This document shows, one piece after another, positions 62,393 to 64,000 of a DNA stretch of 64,000 bases. The stretch comes from Dyadobacter sp. CY343 (GTDB lineage Bacteria; Bacteroidota; Bacteroidia; Cytophagales; Spirosomataceae): positions 434,001-498,000 of the forward strand of contig NZ_JAJUXK010000001.1 of assembly GCF_021390335.1 (NCBI RefSeq), written 5' to 3'. The position numbers were made by a program, and so were the translations under genes. The notes under the pieces are model-generated. The model worked only from the letters and a program-made list of their open reading frames with translations. It was not told the origin of the DNA and made no database searches. The first letter of the stretch is position 1. Every line of letters starts with the position of its first letter.

Positions 62393-62591
62393 TTGGACAG
62401 TGAACTTAATTAGGATTTACGGTAACTGTCTTAAAAATAGCTAGTACTCAGGTATTTATCGAATTAATAGAGCGCATTGACCAAAAAATTCTATCTCCGC
62501 TTTTGAGGGTAGACAAAGATGCAATGAATATGTAGGAATAGCAGGTTAAAATTTATAAGTTTTTCAATAAAAATGCCCTTTTTTTAATTGC

Positions 62592-63893
62592 TCAATGCGT
62601 TTTGTGGCGCCCGGTTGCCAGGAATAGAATTGTAACTATAATAAGCCCCGAGAAGAACCATAGACTTAATACTACATTGTAGTAGACGATGGCGATCAGG
62701 CACACGGACGAGAGTAAAAGTGCTACGGCGGGGAAGAAAGGGTAGGCGGGAACCATGAACGGACGTTCCAGTTCCGGTTCTTTTTTTCGGAGCGCAAACA
62801 GGGCCGCCATACTGATCATGTACATCACCACCGCACCCAGTGCCGCCAGTATAATAACCTGATCGGTCGTGCCCAGGACCAAAGCGAGACAACCCGCCAC
62901 TCCCCCGGCGATCAGTGACCAGTGCGGGGTTTGGAAACGACGGTTTACAATGCCGAGAAACGCAGGCAGGTAACCGCTTCTTGCCAATGCATAAATCTGC
63001 CGGGAATAGCCGATGATCGTTCCGTGAAAAGAAGCGATCAGTCCGAAAAGTCCGAGGCTCGCAAAAAGTTGCGTCAGGTTATTGTCCCGCCCCAGCACGA
63101 TACCCAACGCGGCCGGCAGCGGGTAATCGATCTCGCTCAGCGACTGCCAGGGTGCGATGCCGCCGGTCACGATCATCACAGAAAGTGCCAGCACCACGAG
63201 TGTGAGAATACCATATATATAGCCTCGCGAAATCGTTCTTTTAGGATCTTCGACTTCCTCGGCCACCATCGCCACGCCTTCGATCGCGAGGTAAAACCAG
63301 ATCGCAAAGGGCAATGCAGCAAATACACCTGGCCAGCCAAATGGCATCGGGTCTGTCACGAAAGTTGTATATGAAAAGCTGGGCGCTACGATACCGATAT
63401 AGACCAGTAACTCTCCGACAGCGAGCAAAGTCACGACCAGTGAAAAAAGCGCAGATTCCTTGATACCGAGCAGATTGATCAGGATAAAAATACCATAACA
63501 CGCGAATGCAACGTGCAATACTTCGAGCGACGGGTACAAAAAATGGGCATAACTGCCCAATGCAAAAGCAATAGCCGGCGGCGTGACGAGAAATTCAATG
63601 AGCGTCGCATAACCGGCGATCAGCCCGCCCCACCAGCCAAATGCCCGGTGCGCATAAGCAAATGGCCCGCCAGCATGCGGAATAGAGGTAGTAAGCTCGG
63701 TAAAGCTGAAAATGAAAGTGACGTACATCAGCGTTACCACCAACGTCGCGATCAGAAAGCCGATCGTCCCCGAAACGCCCCAGCCGTAATTCCAGCCAAA
63801 ATATTCACCCGAAATAACCAGTCCGACCGCAATTGCCCAGAGGTGGATCGGCTTTAAAACTTTTTTAAGCGAGGCACTTTGTTCGGAGGACAT
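62592..63893 (-). CDS. Ethanolamine permease-like APC transporter
   Basis: APC-superfamily amine/amino-acid permease of 433 aa with 12 hydrophobic segments. The start LWAIAVGLVISGEYFGWNYGWGVSGTIGFLIAT, then SIPHAGGPFAYAHRAFGWWGGLIAGYA and IWFYLAIEGVAMVAEEVEDPKRTI match the ethanolamine permease (Eat) subfamily. It is a proton-coupled importer at the inner membrane. No eutBC genes are seen in the window; the next gene upstream is cut by the window edge. Confidence 0.82.
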   Translation of the reverse strand: MSSEQSASLKKVLKPIHLWAIAVGLVISGEYFGWNYGWGVSGTIGFLIATLVVTLMYVTFIFSFTELTTSIPHAGGPFAYAHRAFGWWGGLIAGYATLIEFLVTPPAIAFALGSYAHFLYPSLEVLHVAFACYGIFILINLLGIKESALFSLVVTLLAVGELLVYIGIVAPSFSYTTFVTDPMPFGWPGVFAALPFAIWFYLAIEGVAMVAEEVEDPKRTISRGYIYGILTLVVLALSVMIVTGGIAPWQSLSEIDYPLPAALGIVLGRDNNLTQLFASLGLFGLIASFHGTIIGYSRQIYALARSGYLPAFLGIVNRRFQTPHWSLIAGGVAGCLALVLGTTDQVIILAALGAVVMYMISMAALFALRKKEPELERPFMVPAYPFFPAVALLLSSVCLIAIVYYNVVLSLWFFSGLIIVTILFLATGRHKTH

Positions 63894-63921
63894 GCAGGGT
63901 TGGGTTAGCGTTACATAATGC

Positions 63922-64000
63922 TTAGCGGGGCGCCGTTCGCAGGTAATCGCCCATTTCTCTCACTTTGTCTGTATTCAGATAATCAACGCCCATCGACATG
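63922..64000 (-). CDS. C-terminal fragment, possible glycerophosphodiesterase-like protein
   Basis: The window ends inside a minus-strand gene. The last 25 codons read MSMGVDYLNTDKVREMGDYL then RTAPR and stop (TAA, complement of 63922-63924). The pattern GVDYLNTDKVREM resembles the C-terminal end of glycerophosphodiester phosphodiesterase-like proteins (Gly-Val-Asp-x-x-x-Thr-Asp). Too short for a firm call. Together with the permease it could release and import ethanolamine. Confidence 0.4.
   Translation of the reverse strand, partial: MSMGVDYLNTDKVREMGDYLRTAPR

Overview
The window looks like chromosome from a member of the Bacteroidota, most likely order Cytophagales in the Dyadobacter/Spirosoma neighbourhood. 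This is inferred from two SusC/SusD pairs, a DUF5103 type IX secretion 'plug' protein, many lipoproteins, Bacteroidota-type promoters (TTG/TTTG, 19-21 bp, TAnnTTTG) and LytTR regulation. I see no rRNA, tRNA, CRISPR array, prophage or plasmid backbone. Most genes are ordinary core and accessory metabolism.

Layout. 0-1.3 kb: a SymE-like toxin gene diverges from a small XRE regulator across a palindrome-rich gap, followed by an unrecognised protein with a HEPN-like RNxxxAH motif. 1.4-9.4 kb: GH18 lipoprotein, two tandem Tat-targeted Gfo/Idh/MocA oxidoreductases, T9SS plug protein, Uma2 nuclease, ABC-F ATPase, siroheme-type dehydrogenase. 9.7-16.8 kb: a four-gene import operon (SusC, SusD, HExxH zinc lipoprotein, DUF4302 lipoprotein) closed by a 20-bp-stem terminator shared with a convergent second SusC/SusD pair (16.9-21.4 kb). 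21.6-33.3 kb: a surface-glycan locus with glycosyltransferases, methyltransferases, a Wzx-like flippase, WecB epimerase, TviB-like UDP-sugar dehydrogenase and a FemAB/GNAT-like transferase. 33.5-43 kb: orphan LuxR response regulator, SpoU methylase, a Lys/Ala-rich basic protein, PgeF, another glycosyltransferase, a phosphoesterase, gluconokinase and a TonB siderophore-type receptor. 43-51.7 kb: cytochrome c plus PQQ sugar dehydrogenase, aldo/keto reductase, GH92 mannosidase, HslU without HslV, an esterase and DHFR. 51.7-58.3 kb: a REP-like repeat field beside its probable RAYT/IS200-type Y1 transposase, then fmt, greA, a small HExxH membrane protein, M42 peptidase, radical SAM protein and NamZ. 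58.3-64 kb: a DinB/NRDE/ATP-grasp/LysE operon, a LytTR regulator, an ethanolamine-type permease and the end of a possible phosphodiesterase gene.

How they work together: the Sus-type systems, GH18, GH92 and NamZ point to scavenging of glycans and cell-wall sugars. WecB and the TviB-like dehydrogenase could jointly supply an N-acetyl-hexosaminuronate for the glycan locus. The PQQ dehydrogenase probably passes electrons to the adjacent cytochrome c.

The most unusual signals are non-coding: a 24-copy AACAGCT heptamer array with four inverted degenerate copies, running into the GH92 stop codon; a REP-like field next to the transposase in which hairpin stems covary; a structured greA leader with an intrinsic terminator; a terminator-like hairpin abutting the LytTR start codon; and a 433-bp gap full of inverted repeats. 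All database-style assignments come from motif recognition; no search was run.
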